Positions 1-7,883 are shown, counted from the first letter of the stretch. The stretch is 56,633 bases of DNA from Aphodosoma sp045631465 (GCA_045631465.1 JAZQUV010000035.1:1-56633), one strand, 5' to 3'. Notes: generated from the letters alone by a model not told the origin. Made by a program: numbers and translations.

Positions 1-133
1 TAGGGTCTTTCTTCGATGGTTCAACTTCCCAAACGTGGGTATTACCATAACGTTTTGAGAACACGAAATTTTCATCTTTATCCAACTTACCGTGGATAGA
101 CTCGATCAACGAGATAGGAACAATTTTTGCCAT
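1..133 (-). CDS. Conserved hypothetical protein, N-terminal 44 residues only
   Basis: The reading frame starts at the ATG at 133 and runs off the left edge of the window, so only the amino-terminal part is seen. It begins MAKIVPISLIESIHGK. Small proteins with this kind of start occur near amidase and primase-like cassettes in Bacteroidales, but I cannot name a function. It follows the spanin-like lipoprotein on the same strand, about 75 bases downstream, so it could belong to the same transcript. Its leader carries a 22-base element also found ahead of the gene at 8080, in the same orientation relative to each gene. Confidence 0.6.
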   Translation of the reverse strand, partial: MAKIVPISLIESIHGKLDKDENFVFSKRYGNTHVWEVEPSKKDP

Positions 134-186
134 AATAATAAAAGGTTTTTTAAGGGTTAATAAATAAAAAGATTTTGTTTTTTTTA

Positions 187-235
187 GACATGAAGACATG
201 AGAACATGTTATCTTGTCATCCTGTCTTTTAAAAA
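187..235 (-). repeat. Leader element shared with 7884-8060
   Basis: Bases 187-208 are the exact reverse complement of 8039-8060 (22 bases, core CATGTTCTCATGTC on the gene strand). The adjacent 213-235 resembles 7884-7905 (AAGACAGGA followed by GACAAGAT). Read towards their genes, both copies therefore have the same order and lie shortly before a start codon. It may be a dispersed repeat or a shared regulatory leader. Confidence 0.7.
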
Positions 236-649
236 AAATATAATAGTTGCAACAATTATAATCAGAATAAGTAGCGCATTTGCCATTTGCATTTTCTGCA
301 ATTTCATTTTGCAGATGCGGTCGGGGACTACGATTGTGTCCGACCGAATGTGCGTCATATAAGGCACAAACACCGTATCAGGTTTTAAATCAATTTTTAT
401 TTGTTGCAGAGTGTCGAAATATGAGTGAGATATCCGAGCAGGTCGTGATGCCTCAAATGATAGGATTTTGACTGGTTGTGGGGTTGGCGAAGCCAACACA
501 ACAACGACACTATCCGTTGGCAACTCAATCGGTTGCATCTTAGTTTCGATTCGTTCGTGGCTAGTTGTTGCAATTGACTTGGCAGAGCAACAACTGCACA
601 AACAAAAGCAAAAAATCAAACAAATAAAACAGATTAAACATTTTTTCAT
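209..649 (-). CDS. Small lipoprotein with C-terminal membrane anchor (spanin-like)
   Basis: A 146-residue protein starting at the ATG at 649, 13 bases after the amidase stop. I prefer this start over an upstream in-frame ATG because it puts a signal sequence (MKKCLICFICLIF) at the terminus. A lipobox-like LCSC (about residues 17-20) predicts an outer-membrane lipoprotein. Residues about 122-140 form a strong membrane segment followed by KDRMTR, predicting a second anchor in the inner membrane. The middle is periplasmic and proline-rich, without cysteine pairs. Lipid at one end and a membrane helix at the other is the layout of phage unimolecular spanins (for example T1 gp11). The amidase next door fits a lysis pair. 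Homology to known spanins is not visible by eye, so the role is inferred. Confidence 0.6.
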   Translation of the reverse strand: MKKCLICFICLIFCFCLCSCCSAKSIATTSHERIETKMQPIELPTDSVVVVLASPTPQPVKILSFEASRPARISHSYFDTLQQIKIDLKPDTVFVPYMTHIRSDTIVVPDRICKMKLQKMQMANALLILIIIVATIIFFLKDRMTR

Positions 650-662
650 ATCAATAAAAAAA

Positions 663-1202
663 TCAAAGAAGTTCAAAGATAGCCCAGGCGAGATCCTCGG
701 CGAGTTTTTCACGATTTTTTCGGTACGCTTCCACATCCTCAGGCGAGGTGCAGAAACACACCTCCAGGATGATAGATTGAGGTGTTAGGTGAAGCATCCC
801 AAGTCGTCGGTGGGGAGTTTCCGACTCCGATTTGATGCTCCGTAGCGGAATATCAAGAGCATCGGCAGTAGTATGCGCTAGGCGTGAGGCAAAGCGTAGT
901 TCGAGGGTGGTGGCATCGTCGGCGACGATAGTCTCAGTGCCACGCGCCTGAGGGTTGGAGTGAGCATTGAAATGCAAGTCAATCACAAAATCAACATACG
1001 GAGCATTTTCGTTAATTCGCTTTTTGACAAGTTGGAGGGTTGCCTCGTCCTCGTCCACGAGGACTACAAGACCGTAGTCGTTAGTTAGAATTTCGGCAAT
1101 ACGATTTCGTAGCCAGATATTTTCAGCACCCTCATTGAAGTGCGTTTCGGCACATTGCGCGCCACTATTTGGACCAGTGTGGCCAGCAGTGAGAATTATC
1201 AT
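663..1202 (-). CDS. N-acetylmuramoyl-L-alanine amidase (Amidase_3-type)
   Basis: A 179-residue single-domain enzyme expected to cut the bond between MurNAc and L-Ala of peptidoglycan. It shows the Amidase_3 signature: TAGH with His8, Glu24 in the NEGA stretch, DLHFNAHSN with His77 and His81, ARGTE, and the catalytic-type Glu147 in SIILEVCF. There is no signal peptide, which is unusual for a housekeeping periplasmic amidase and fits a phage-type endolysin that needs help to reach the wall. The spanin-like gene follows by 13 bases, supporting a lysis role. Such amidases are common in Bacteroidales accessory cassettes together with BT4734/DUF3987 genes, as here. The start codon abuts GGTTAGA-type repeats, so the leader itself is repeat-derived. 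Confidence 0.85.
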   Translation of the reverse strand: MIILTAGHTGPNSGAQCAETHFNEGAENIWLRNRIAEILTNDYGLVVLVDEDEATLQLVKKRINENAPYVDFVIDLHFNAHSNPQARGTETIVADDATTLELRFASRLAHTTADALDIPLRSIKSESETPHRRLGMLHLTPQSIILEVCFCTSPEDVEAYRKNREKLAEDLAWAIFELL

Positions 1203-1285
1203 AGGTTAGAGGTTAGGGGTTAAAGGTTAGAGGTTAATGCCGCATAGCGACCGTTGACTGTCGACCGTTGACTGTCGACTGAAAT
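1203..1285. repeat. Short dispersed repeats in the amidase leader
   Basis: About 1203-1237 is built of GGTTAGAGGTTA-type units and about 1247-1280 of tandem GACCGTTGACTGTC units. Relatives of the first lie near 37519; relatives of the second near 10742, 52914 and 54499. They fill the space between the amidase promoter and its start codon. Confidence 0.8.
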
Positions 1286-1370
1286 CGAGTGCAAAGTTAC
1301 AACATTTGGAAAGTGCGCTGGAGGTTTGTGGAGGTTTAAGTTGGAAATGTAGGTTTAAGTAGGTTTAATG
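1286..1370 (-). promoter_or_regulatory. Promoter of the amidase gene with four in-phase AAACCT sites
   Basis: On the minus strand, TAACTTTG at 1292-1299 matches the Bacteroidetes -7 element, but I see no TTG at the usual 19-21 base spacing. Upstream, the hexamer AGGTTT (plus-strand reading) occurs at 1322, 1332, 1351 and 1361, that is at 10, 19 and 10 base spacing. The sites fall on nearly the same helical face, suggesting binding sites for an activator or repressor of the lysis pair. Function is inferred. Confidence 0.5.
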
Positions 1371-1393
1371 TTGAAAAAGTGATGAAATAATAC

Positions 1394-1429
1394 AAAAAAA
1401 AGCCACCTCACCGTGGTGGGTGAGGTGGC
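1394..1429 (-). terminator. Rho-independent terminator of the secreted-protein operon
   Basis: A perfect 11-bp stem (GCCACCTCACC pairing with GGTGAGGTGGC, loop of six) is followed on the minus strand by a run of about eight T. It lies just after the stop of the gene ending at 1464 and ends the minus-strand operon from 5682. Confidence 0.9.
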
Positions 1430-1463
1430 AGATATGAGGAAAAATAGAATGCAAAAGTATATA

Positions 1464-2600
1464 TTAATGCCAGTCATTTACCTTATATACAATTGTTTGT
1501 GGGCGATGTTTTGCATAGGTTTTAGCAATATCTTTAGCCGCAGAAATCCGTTGCGATTGTAAACGTTCACTTGCGCTTATAGCCTGTGAGGTAATCATCG
1601 TAGTTTGACGATTTCGCTCACGCTGAGTTTCTTGTTGCTGGGCATAATTCATTGCTTCTGTCTCCATACGCGTCTTTTCGACAGAAGCATTAGCTTCAAT
1701 TTGAGTTTGAGCGACTGCTGCATCCAAACGATTTTGTTCACGTTGTGCCTCCAATTCTAATTTATCCATTTCTTGACGATGAGCAAGTTTTTTCTGATAT
1801 GTTGCATAAGCTTGCTCATTTATCAAATTAATTTTAGCATTTACTATTTCTATAAATTTTTGAACATCAAGATAGCAAGAAGCATTTGGATCAATTTGTG
1901 ATACCAAGTTAATTACTTGAGATGCTCCATTCGCATTTTGATTAGATGCCCATAAAATTTTTGCCTCTGTAAAGATAGGTTCTGCTATGTTATCTATGAC
2001 ATGCTGATAGATATCATTTATTTTAGATTGTACGTCCTTATAATAAGAACATTCCATTGGAATAAGACAGAGTTGATACATCGCTTCATTGTAATCTTTT
2101 TTTGTTATAAGAGAATTTATGGAAGCCATTATATTTTCTTTGTTCTGCTCATAATAAGAGATGATTCTCTCCCTTCCCTTTTGTACAAAAACAGAAATTT
2201 TTTGATTGTTTAATTGTAAATTTCGGATAGCGGCTAAACAAGCTTTTTCTTCGGTGCTTCCAACTCCTTTTACACGAAAAGTTTCGCTTATATACTTCGT
2301 ACCATCTTCTCCATCTCCTATATATAAGTTAATATTGAGAGTATAGGCTATTTGTGTAGGAGCAGTACCAACAATATCCTTTGTTTCTGGAATCCAATTA
2401 CCAGTTAAAACAAATCTAGAATCACCCATTTGCGTCTTAATGTCATTTGCAGATAGAATATTATTAAGTTTACTTTCTAACATTTTGGCCGCGTCTGGAT
2501 AATTACTAATTATCTCATCTGGTATAAAAGGTGTAATATAAATCTGGGCCTTAATAGGTATACATATTACACTTATTAATAGAATAAGTAGCCATTTCAT
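1464..2600 (-). CDS. Secreted protein with long C-terminal coiled coil, function unknown
   Basis: A 378-residue protein with a signal peptide (MKWLLILLISVICIPIKA). Residues about 20-130 look like a compact alpha/beta domain (a target such as ITPFIPDE, then paired strands), reminiscent in pattern of CsgG/LpoB-type periplasmic domains; I cannot confirm this. Residues about 255-360 are a charged coiled coil rich in E, Q, R and A. It is the last gene of a four-gene minus-strand operon, one base after the DUF6175-like gene, and is followed by a strong terminator. Together the genes suggest an envelope-associated assembly. No catalytic motif is visible. Confidence 0.8.
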   Translation of the reverse strand: MKWLLILLISVICIPIKAQIYITPFIPDEIISNYPDAAKMLESKLNNILSANDIKTQMGDSRFVLTGNWIPETKDIVGTAPTQIAYTLNINLYIGDGEDGTKYISETFRVKGVGSTEEKACLAAIRNLQLNNQKISVFVQKGRERIISYYEQNKENIMASINSLITKKDYNEAMYQLCLIPMECSYYKDVQSKINDIYQHVIDNIAEPIFTEAKILWASNQNANGASQVINLVSQIDPNASCYLDVQKFIEIVNAKINLINEQAYATYQKKLAHRQEMDKLELEAQREQNRLDAAVAQTQIEANASVEKTRMETEAMNYAQQQETQRERNRQTTMITSQAISASERLQSQRISAAKDIAKTYAKHRPQTIVYKVNDWH

Positions 2601-2601
2601 A

Positions 2602-3543
2602 TCACTTGCCTCCTATAACAATAGTAACTTGTCCCAAACCTTTCATCATCAACTTAGACTCTATTCCGTACATCTTAAGATGATTAACAATACCTCGCGC
2701 CCATTGTCTTGCATCAATAGCTCTACCTTTTTCGTTAAACATTGGGATTCGTACTTGCTCAAAATATATCATATTCTCGGTTGCGTCGGATGTGTTATAT
2801 CTGCCATGCACTGTATTTTCAAATATCCAATCTTCTATAATTTCGCCAAGTTCTTTTCCGTCAAACTCAGATTCAAAATCAACAGTAGAATCATTCCATT
2901 TCTTACATTTTAAGGTAATTTCCCTTCCATTCTGAAATAAATCATCAAAATGATTTTGTAATTGTTGGTTGAATTCATCTAACTGGTTTGCAATAGCCTC
3001 TTCTAATAATACTGATAATTCCGCTGAAAAAGTAGGATTACCAGTTCCTTGACAAGCTGCTATTTGCTTATTTGTATAAGCGTCTATTCCCTGTAGATTA
3101 AAGGTTAAAGATTGCCTTGGACCTGTTTTATTTACAATCCATGTTACTTGCATTATAATGTCACTTTTTGCTTTTTTGCGTAACTTATCTAAGGGAGTCT
3201 CTGTAACGTCCTCACCTGATTTAGATGTCATCATGGCATCCTCTGCACTCTCGGCCTCCAAACTTCTAAGTTCTTGTTCAAGTAATTTAGTTGGAAATCC
3301 TCTATCTGACATCATCTGTCCAATTACAGTTATTGCAATCATAAGTTCTTGATCATTCTGTAATGCCATTTTGTAATCAGGGACTTTTTCCAATACACCT
3401 TGATTATTGAATGTTTGCATGTAACCATGTTGATTACAATATAAATCGCTTGGAACAACCATAAGAGTAGGTTTCTTTGCTTGACCAAATAATGTGGTAA
3501 TGAAAAACATTGATCCACATAATATTAAAATAATCTTTTTCAT
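2602..3543 (-). CDS. DUF6175-like secreted protein
   Basis: A 313-residue protein with a signal peptide ending near TTLFGQA. The mature start KKPTLMVVPSD, followed by CNQHGYM, matches my memory of the DUF6175 family, a Bacteroidetes family of unknown role. A conserved-looking C-terminal half contains RIPMFNEKGRAIDARQW and ends with VTIVIGGK. Its start codon overlaps the stop of the upstream gene by one base (TAATG), so the two are translationally coupled, and the next gene begins one base after its stop. Family assignment is from recollection, not from a search. Confidence 0.7.
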   Translation of the reverse strand: MKKIILILCGSMFFITTLFGQAKKPTLMVVPSDLYCNQHGYMQTFNNQGVLEKVPDYKMALQNDQELMIAITVIGQMMSDRGFPTKLLEQELRSLEAESAEDAMMTSKSGEDVTETPLDKLRKKAKSDIIMQVTWIVNKTGPRQSLTFNLQGIDAYTNKQIAACQGTGNPTFSAELSVLLEEAIANQLDEFNQQLQNHFDDLFQNGREITLKCKKWNDSTVDFESEFDGKELGEIIEDWIFENTVHGRYNTSDATENMIYFEQVRIPMFNEKGRAIDARQWARGIVNHLKMYGIESKLMMKGLGQVTIVIGGK

Positions 3544-4031
3544 TAGAATCCTGTATTAAGTCCTTTAATAATTTTATCTGATTCTAGTTTTGCACGAAGT
3601 TCATTAAACGAAATAATGACAATTTTCCCAATCTTGTACGTTTTCCCAATTTTCACAAGGCTATCCTGTTCAACGTAACCATCCATAGATATGCGAGCAT
3701 ATTTTTGATATTCTCCATTCTTAAAGAAATTATCAAAATAATCCTTATGATTCTCATAGCCATCAACAACAAGGGGTTTTCGTCCTTTTATACGTCCAGA
3801 GTCATTTAGTCCTTTGAACATGATACCGTTAATTGCACATTTTCTAAAAACACTTTCATTGACATTTGCTTTTTTGCTATAATACCAGACTTTTACTACA
3901 AGTTCACCTGGCTGACCTATTTCAGCAATTTCAATTTCGTATTGCTCTTTATTATAGCCTTTAGCAAATGTAGATATACTACAACAAAGCAACAACACTA
4001 TCGCCATTATTAATGAGTAAAATTTATACAT
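3543..4031 (-). CDS. Secreted protein, function unknown
   Basis: A 162-residue protein with a signal peptide (MYKFYSLIMAIVLLLCCSISTFAK). The cysteines lie inside the hydrophobic core without a clean lipobox, so secretion by signal peptidase I is more likely than lipidation. The mature part is beta-rich and basic (VVKVWYYSKKANVNES, GYENHKDYFDNFF). It is the second gene of the operon, 55 bases after the gene ending at 4087, and its stop overlaps the start of the DUF6175-like gene. I do not recognise a family. Confidence 0.75.
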   Translation of the reverse strand: MYKFYSLIMAIVLLLCCSISTFAKGYNKEQYEIEIAEIGQPGELVVKVWYYSKKANVNESVFRKCAINGIMFKGLNDSGRIKGRKPLVVDGYENHKDYFDNFFKNGEYQKYARISMDGYVEQDSLVKIGKTYKIGKIVIISFNELRAKLESDKIIKGLNTGF

Positions 4032-4086
4032 AATTATTTGTTTTTTAGAGGATATGCTTGAGTGCAGGCATATCCTCTTATATTAT

Positions 4087-5682
4087 CTATTTAATTTGTC
4101 TTAATAACATACCTGGGGCAATTTTACCTGAATTTCCTTTTAAATAGGTCCTATCAATTGTAGTTGCCTTTTTGCCTTTTCCGACAATATTTGAACCTTC
4201 ATCTATTAATGTGTATCTATTATCCCAGATTCTTTTTTTGTCAACTTTAAGTTTGCCAACTTTTTTATATTGATATATTTCTTTTTTCTTATTGTATGTT
4301 CTTGTTAGAACCTCAAACTCTGTTTCTGAAGTAATACCTTCTTTTAATCCTATAAAGGCAGTTATCTTTTTCTTTTCGACATCAATCAATGGCGCTTTTA
4401 CCTTAAAATCTTCATAAGCTTTTTGTAATTCAAGGTGGGTAGCATCAATAGAGCGCATCAATGATTGTTCTGTCATTTTTAACGTCATAATTTTTCGTTC
4501 TTCCTCATGGGAAGCTCTCATTTGTTCTTCAATCTCTTCTTTAGATTGTCCTTCAAAAGTTTCTGCATAAGCTGCGTATGCTGCCTCTTTGAACATATTA
4601 CCTATAAATTGCCATCCTTTGCCTCGTACATCCATTGTTGCATTAACAGTTTTGCGTTTATATCCAAGGTATTTTAAAGAAAATTCATCACTATTGATAA
4701 GTTTTGATAAGTCTGCTTCCCAATATTCATTAATAAATTTTTCAAGAGTTTCATTTGTCCATTCCAATTGAAATAAATATGTTGTAGATGTAATATAATA
4801 GCCAGCAGTTGTTGCTTCACTATTTTTGTTTGCATTATCAACTTCCTCTTGTGACATTCCAAACATTGAGCCAAGCATTTTATCTGAACCCGAATCTTTT
4901 GCTACATCGTGCAGTCTTTCATAATATTTTCTACCATCAATAATTTCAAATTGAGTAAAAGACACGAAAGTATGCGGTATTAATTCCATTCCTGCATCTT
5001 TCAAAATTGCCCACTTCCTCGTTGTTTTACTTGCACGCATTACATCTAATTCTGATGCATTATACAAACCTCTATCTTGAATAAGAGATAAATCATAGTG
5101 TGAGCCATCTGATTTTTGTTCCTTTGCATTAAACCATTTTGCTATTAATTGATTTGCAAATTTATTATCAGAAAGATACTTATAAATCTTTGCAGCTGTC
5201 TTAAAAGTATTTTCTTCATACTCAGATTGTGTTGCTGCAGAAAAAATTTCCGGATGTGAAGCTATAAAAGAACGTCTATATGCATCATTTTCTTCAGCTT
5301 TCATTCTTTCATAATCTGGATTTTGCTCTGCTATTTTCTGTAGAATTGCCACAGCTTTGCTAGATTTCTTATTCATTTTTTTTGCATACTTTGGATCTAC
5401 CTTACATCTATCTTCATCCGTAACACAAATATTATTTACACTTACATACCTGTTACCAATTGTGTGATCGTCATATTTGTCGGAAATAACATAGTTGTCA
5501 AGAAACTTTTTAATTTCTTCATCAACCCCCTCCTCTGAAACTAATAAATTAATATCAGAGACAAAATATGTGCAAAGGGAGTTTCTTCTATAGATGTCAC
5601 TCTGAATCCTTTTTTGTGCACGAACTGGCGTTAAATAACACATAGTTATCAACGCAAATAAAAAAAGTTTTACATGTTTCAT
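4087..5682 (-). CDS. Large secreted protein, first gene of a four-gene operon, function unknown
   Basis: A 531-residue protein with a signal peptide (MKHVKLFLFALITMCYLTPVRAQ). It is lysine- and glutamate-rich, mostly helical in appearance, with a coiled-coil-like stretch near residues 385-440 (KEEIEEQMRASHEEERK). The C-terminal 90 residues look beta-rich and end in GMLLRQIK. No enzymatic motif is seen. It leads the operon of four exported proteins (5682 down to 1464), which are tightly packed and end at one terminator, so they probably work in one envelope complex. Base composition is AT-rich, like the other three genes and unlike the GC-richer cassette to the right, which hints at separate acquisition. 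Confidence 0.8.
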   Translation of the reverse strand: MKHVKLFLFALITMCYLTPVRAQKRIQSDIYRRNSLCTYFVSDINLLVSEEGVDEEIKKFLDNYVISDKYDDHTIGNRYVSVNNICVTDEDRCKVDPKYAKKMNKKSSKAVAILQKIAEQNPDYERMKAEENDAYRRSFIASHPEIFSAATQSEYEENTFKTAAKIYKYLSDNKFANQLIAKWFNAKEQKSDGSHYDLSLIQDRGLYNASELDVMRASKTTRKWAILKDAGMELIPHTFVSFTQFEIIDGRKYYERLHDVAKDSGSDKMLGSMFGMSQEEVDNANKNSEATTAGYYITSTTYLFQLEWTNETLEKFINEYWEADLSKLINSDEFSLKYLGYKRKTVNATMDVRGKGWQFIGNMFKEAAYAAYAETFEGQSKEEIEEQMRASHEEERKIMTLKMTEQSLMRSIDATHLELQKAYEDFKVKAPLIDVEKKKITAFIGLKEGITSETEFEVLTRTYNKKKEIYQYKKVGKLKVDKKRIWDNRYTLIDEGSNIVGKGKKATTIDRTYLKGNSGKIAPGMLLRQIK

Positions 5683-5865
5683 AATATTTATATTTTAAAG
5701 TTTATTAGTGTCCCATTAAATCAGGGACTGATTAAAAATTAAATAAATTTGTCTCACTAAAATATATAGACTTTTACTATTATCAAACTATCTTTTTATA
5801 TTATTAGAAGTTGTTATGATAACAAAAATAAGATTTTTATATGGTTTTATTAAATAATTAGACAT

Positions 5866-6078
5866 AAAAAAAAGCGAGAACTTAACTTTTCTCGCTGATT
5901 GTAGGTATTTGGCGTGACCTTGAGTATACGGATAAGTTAAGTCCACGCCGTTATATACGAAACGTGAACATTTTTTAACTTATTCCTTCATACTCTAAAA
6001 TCGCCAAATTTTACAATCAGAAAGAATAAAGCAAAAATGCTTTACTAAATGCCGAGAACGCTACTCGGCTGAATATGT
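5866..6078 (-). ncRNA. Structured small RNA (6S-like candidate)
   Basis: No open reading frame, but a strong minus-strand promoter (TTG at 6112-6114, 20-base spacer, TACCTTTG at 6084-6091) and an intrinsic terminator (GCGAGAA pairing with TTCTCGC, then about eight T ending near 5866). Between them the transcript folds into two small hairpins (GCCGAG/CTCGGC and AAAGCA/TGCTTT) and one long interrupted hairpin: CTGATTGTA/TACAATCAG, TTTGGCG/CGCCAAA, GAGTAT/ATACTC, ATAAGTTAA/TTAACTTAT. A roughly 210-nt RNA dominated by a long hairpin with internal loops is the shape of 6S RNA, which binds RNA polymerase. I cannot verify the 6S bubble, and other Bacteroidales RNAs of similar size exist. Confidence 0.6.
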
Positions 6079-6083
6079 CGTTG

Positions 6084-6114
6084 CAAAGGTAAAAAAAGTT
6101 TTTGAGATGGGCAA
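6084..6114 (-). promoter_or_regulatory. Promoter of the structured RNA
   Basis: The minus strand shows TTG, 20 bases, then TACCTTTG, matching the Bacteroidetes consensus and the same -7 element as the 16S promoter at 56345-56352. The predicted start is near 6078. Confidence 0.75.
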
Positions 6115-6129
6115 GTTTTTTTATTTGAA

Positions 6130-6720
6130 ATTTAAAATTTGAAAATAGTTGCTATAGGGGTGATAGGAGAGATAGGAGAGATAGGAGAGATTAGTCAAAT
6201 TAGACGGATTAGCCTGATTAGCCATTTTATACAGACCCCCTCCCCTCTACGAGGGACTCCCCCTAACTTAGGGGGAGAGCTATTAGGCAAATTGGACTAA
6301 TTAGCCCGATTAGGCGGATATTCCGGAGGGACTGGAACGCTGCGCTGGACCGGGATTAGAAGAGATAGTTGCTATAGAAGCAATAGCGACTATAGGTTTT
6401 CAACCTTTCGGTTGAGCGGAATACACATTGTGGATGTGTATTTTGCGCTCACTAAAATGTAGGTTTTCTTGCTTGAAGGTTGCTTGAAGGTTGCTGTTGG
6501 GTAGTACACACTCAGAGTGGGTATTTTTTAGTTAGGAGTGATTTACAGACCCCCTCCCCCGTTGGGAGATTAACTCCGTTGAAATTGCTCACACTCGGCA
6601 TAGCACAGACAAGTTTGTCTCTGCTCTCGTTGACTCGCAATTTTCCCCCTAACTTAGGGGGAGAGTTTTATGGCGTTAATGTGGCGCTTTGTTGATAGTC
6701 AGATAGTTATGAGGATTTGA
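6130..6720. repeat. Gene-free stretch packed with dispersed repeats
   Basis: About 600 bases without a convincing gene. It holds GATAGGAGA tandem units (about 6162-6192), two copies of the repeat with arms CTCCCCCTAA / TTAGGGGGAG (6233-6279 and an interrupted one at 6546-6665), a paired CTATAG-type unit (about 6366-6395), and hairpins of the type ATACACAT..ATGTGTAT (about 6421-6452 and 6497-6525). Related units occur across the window. Short open frames here are repeat translations, not genes. Confidence 0.8.
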
Positions 6721-6761
6721 GGTGATTTTTGTATTTTGTAAGTTGTTGAGTGTCAGTAGTT

Positions 6762-6982
6762 GCGCCACTTGCGCCACAAATGCCACTTGCGCCACTTGCG
6801 CCACTTGCGCCACTTGCTATTTTGTGGCGCTAACGCAAGGGGGAGCATAAAACGCGCCAATTATACTATTAAAAAAAATACGCGAACCTTATTAATAATA
6901 TTTATATATAAGTATATATTCTTTTTTTTGTTGAAAGCGCCAAAATATAGATGGTGGCGCAACTGGCGCAACTGGCGCAATT
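6762..6982. repeat. Facing arrays of GCGCCACTT units
   Basis: Positions 6762-6818 contain about six GCGCCACTT-type 9-mers in direct tandem. Positions 6951-6982 contain the inverted form (GGCGCAACT, three units). About 130 AT-rich bases separate the arrays, so the two could pair into a large hairpin. The inverted array ends immediately beside the stop codon of the repressor gene. It is not a CRISPR array, because there are no unique spacers. Confidence 0.8.
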
Positions 6983-6985
6983 CGT

Positions 6986-7705
6986 TTACTCTACTTGGAT
7001 ACTGCCAACTACAAGAGATACTGAACGGATTTCCTCCTTGCGGAGTTCGAATGGGTCGTATTCGGGATTGTCGGAGATGCAAATGATGCATTCTTCGTCC
7101 TCAGATTTTTTGAGGCGTTTTACCATCGGTCCTTCCTCGGAGTCAATGACATAGACTTTGCCCCATTGAATATTGCGTGCCTCACGAACACGACGGCATG
7201 CGAGGATGTCGCCATTGTTGTAGGTAGGTTGCATCGATTTGCCTGTTGCACGAATTAAAAACTCTGCCCCTGCTTCGACAAGATAAGGCACTACCATTCG
7301 TTCACATTCATCGAGATTGACCCCTTCGACATCGACACCATTCCACCCAGCTACGGCGGAAATAGGTAACAATGGAAGTGAGAATTGAGAATTGAAAATT
7401 GAGAATTGAGAGTTTTTTTGACTCGGTTCGCTCGTTACGGACACGGCATGCCGTGTCCCTACGCCATCATTTGCTATTTCGCCTTCACCGAGCATAATCC
7501 ATTCGAGGGAGATTTGTGGATAGTTTTGCGCAAGTCGCGCCACAACTTCGGTACTAACATTCAATCTACCAGAGAGAGTCTCAGATAATTTTGTGGGAGT
7601 TATAAATAATTTATTCGAAATTTCGAATTTAGTTTCGGCGTACCCTTTTTCAAGTAGGTAAAAAATAGCCTCATTGAACCTCCTGTTTATCAAATCTTTA
7701 TCCAT
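6986..7705 (-). CDS. Phage-type repressor: HTH domain plus S24 (LexA-like) self-cleaving domain
   Basis: A 239-residue protein starting at the ATG at 7705 (MDKDLINRRFNEA); longer frames add a poor N-terminus. Residues about 1-75 form an XRE-type DNA-binding domain (ITPTKLSETLSGRLNVS, then LEWIMLGEGEI). Residues about 113-239 are a LexA/CI-type S24 domain: a likely AlaGly cleavage site at about 119-120 (SAVAG), Ser157 in GKSMQPTYNNGD and Lys196 in PMVKRL. It should repress a phage or island promoter until RecA-stimulated cleavage. The linker at residues about 81-111 is encoded by dispersed repeats (GTRHAVSV and NSQFSIFNSQF), inserted in frame just before the cleavage site. It faces the plus-strand replication-like genes across a regulatory gap. 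Confidence 0.85.
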   Translation of the reverse strand: MDKDLINRRFNEAIFYLLEKGYAETKFEISNKLFITPTKLSETLSGRLNVSTEVVARLAQNYPQISLEWIMLGEGEIANDGVGTRHAVSVTSEPSQKNSQFSIFNSQFSLPLLPISAVAGWNGVDVEGVNLDECERMVVPYLVEAGAEFLIRATGKSMQPTYNNGDILACRRVREARNIQWGKVYVIDSEEGPMVKRLKKSEDEECIICISDNPEYDPFELRKEEIRSVSLVVGSIQVE

Positions 7706-7743
7706 GATTTTGAAAAATAGTTGAAAATTTGAGTTAAAAATAT

Positions 7744-7829
7744 TTGGTGGTATTTGAAAACATTTCGTAACTTTGCATCGTAAAAAACGAAGCAAAAATT
7801 CTTGTTTTTCGGAATTTTCGGCAAAGTTA
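7744..7829. promoter_or_regulatory. Divergent promoters between repressor and plus-strand genes
   Basis: On the plus strand, TTG at 7744-7746 and TAACTTTG at 7768-7775 are 21 bases apart, pointing right. On the minus strand, TAACTTTG at 7822-7829 points towards the repressor. TTCGGAA-type units lie between and around them (7808-7821 and about 7839), possible operator half-sites. The face-to-face layout would make the two transcripts overlap, as in a genetic switch. Confidence 0.5.
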
Positions 7830-7883
7830 GTATTTTCCTTCGGAATATCAGTAATAAATTAACTTTATTTAACTAATATTTCC

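Noticed and set aside
6762..6982. Possible CRISPR array
   Set aside because: The units are 9-base direct tandem repeats with no unique spacers and no cas genes in the window.
6480..7086. Open frames in the repeat-rich region
   Set aside because: Their peptides (for example repeats of RHLRHL) are translations of the repeat units.
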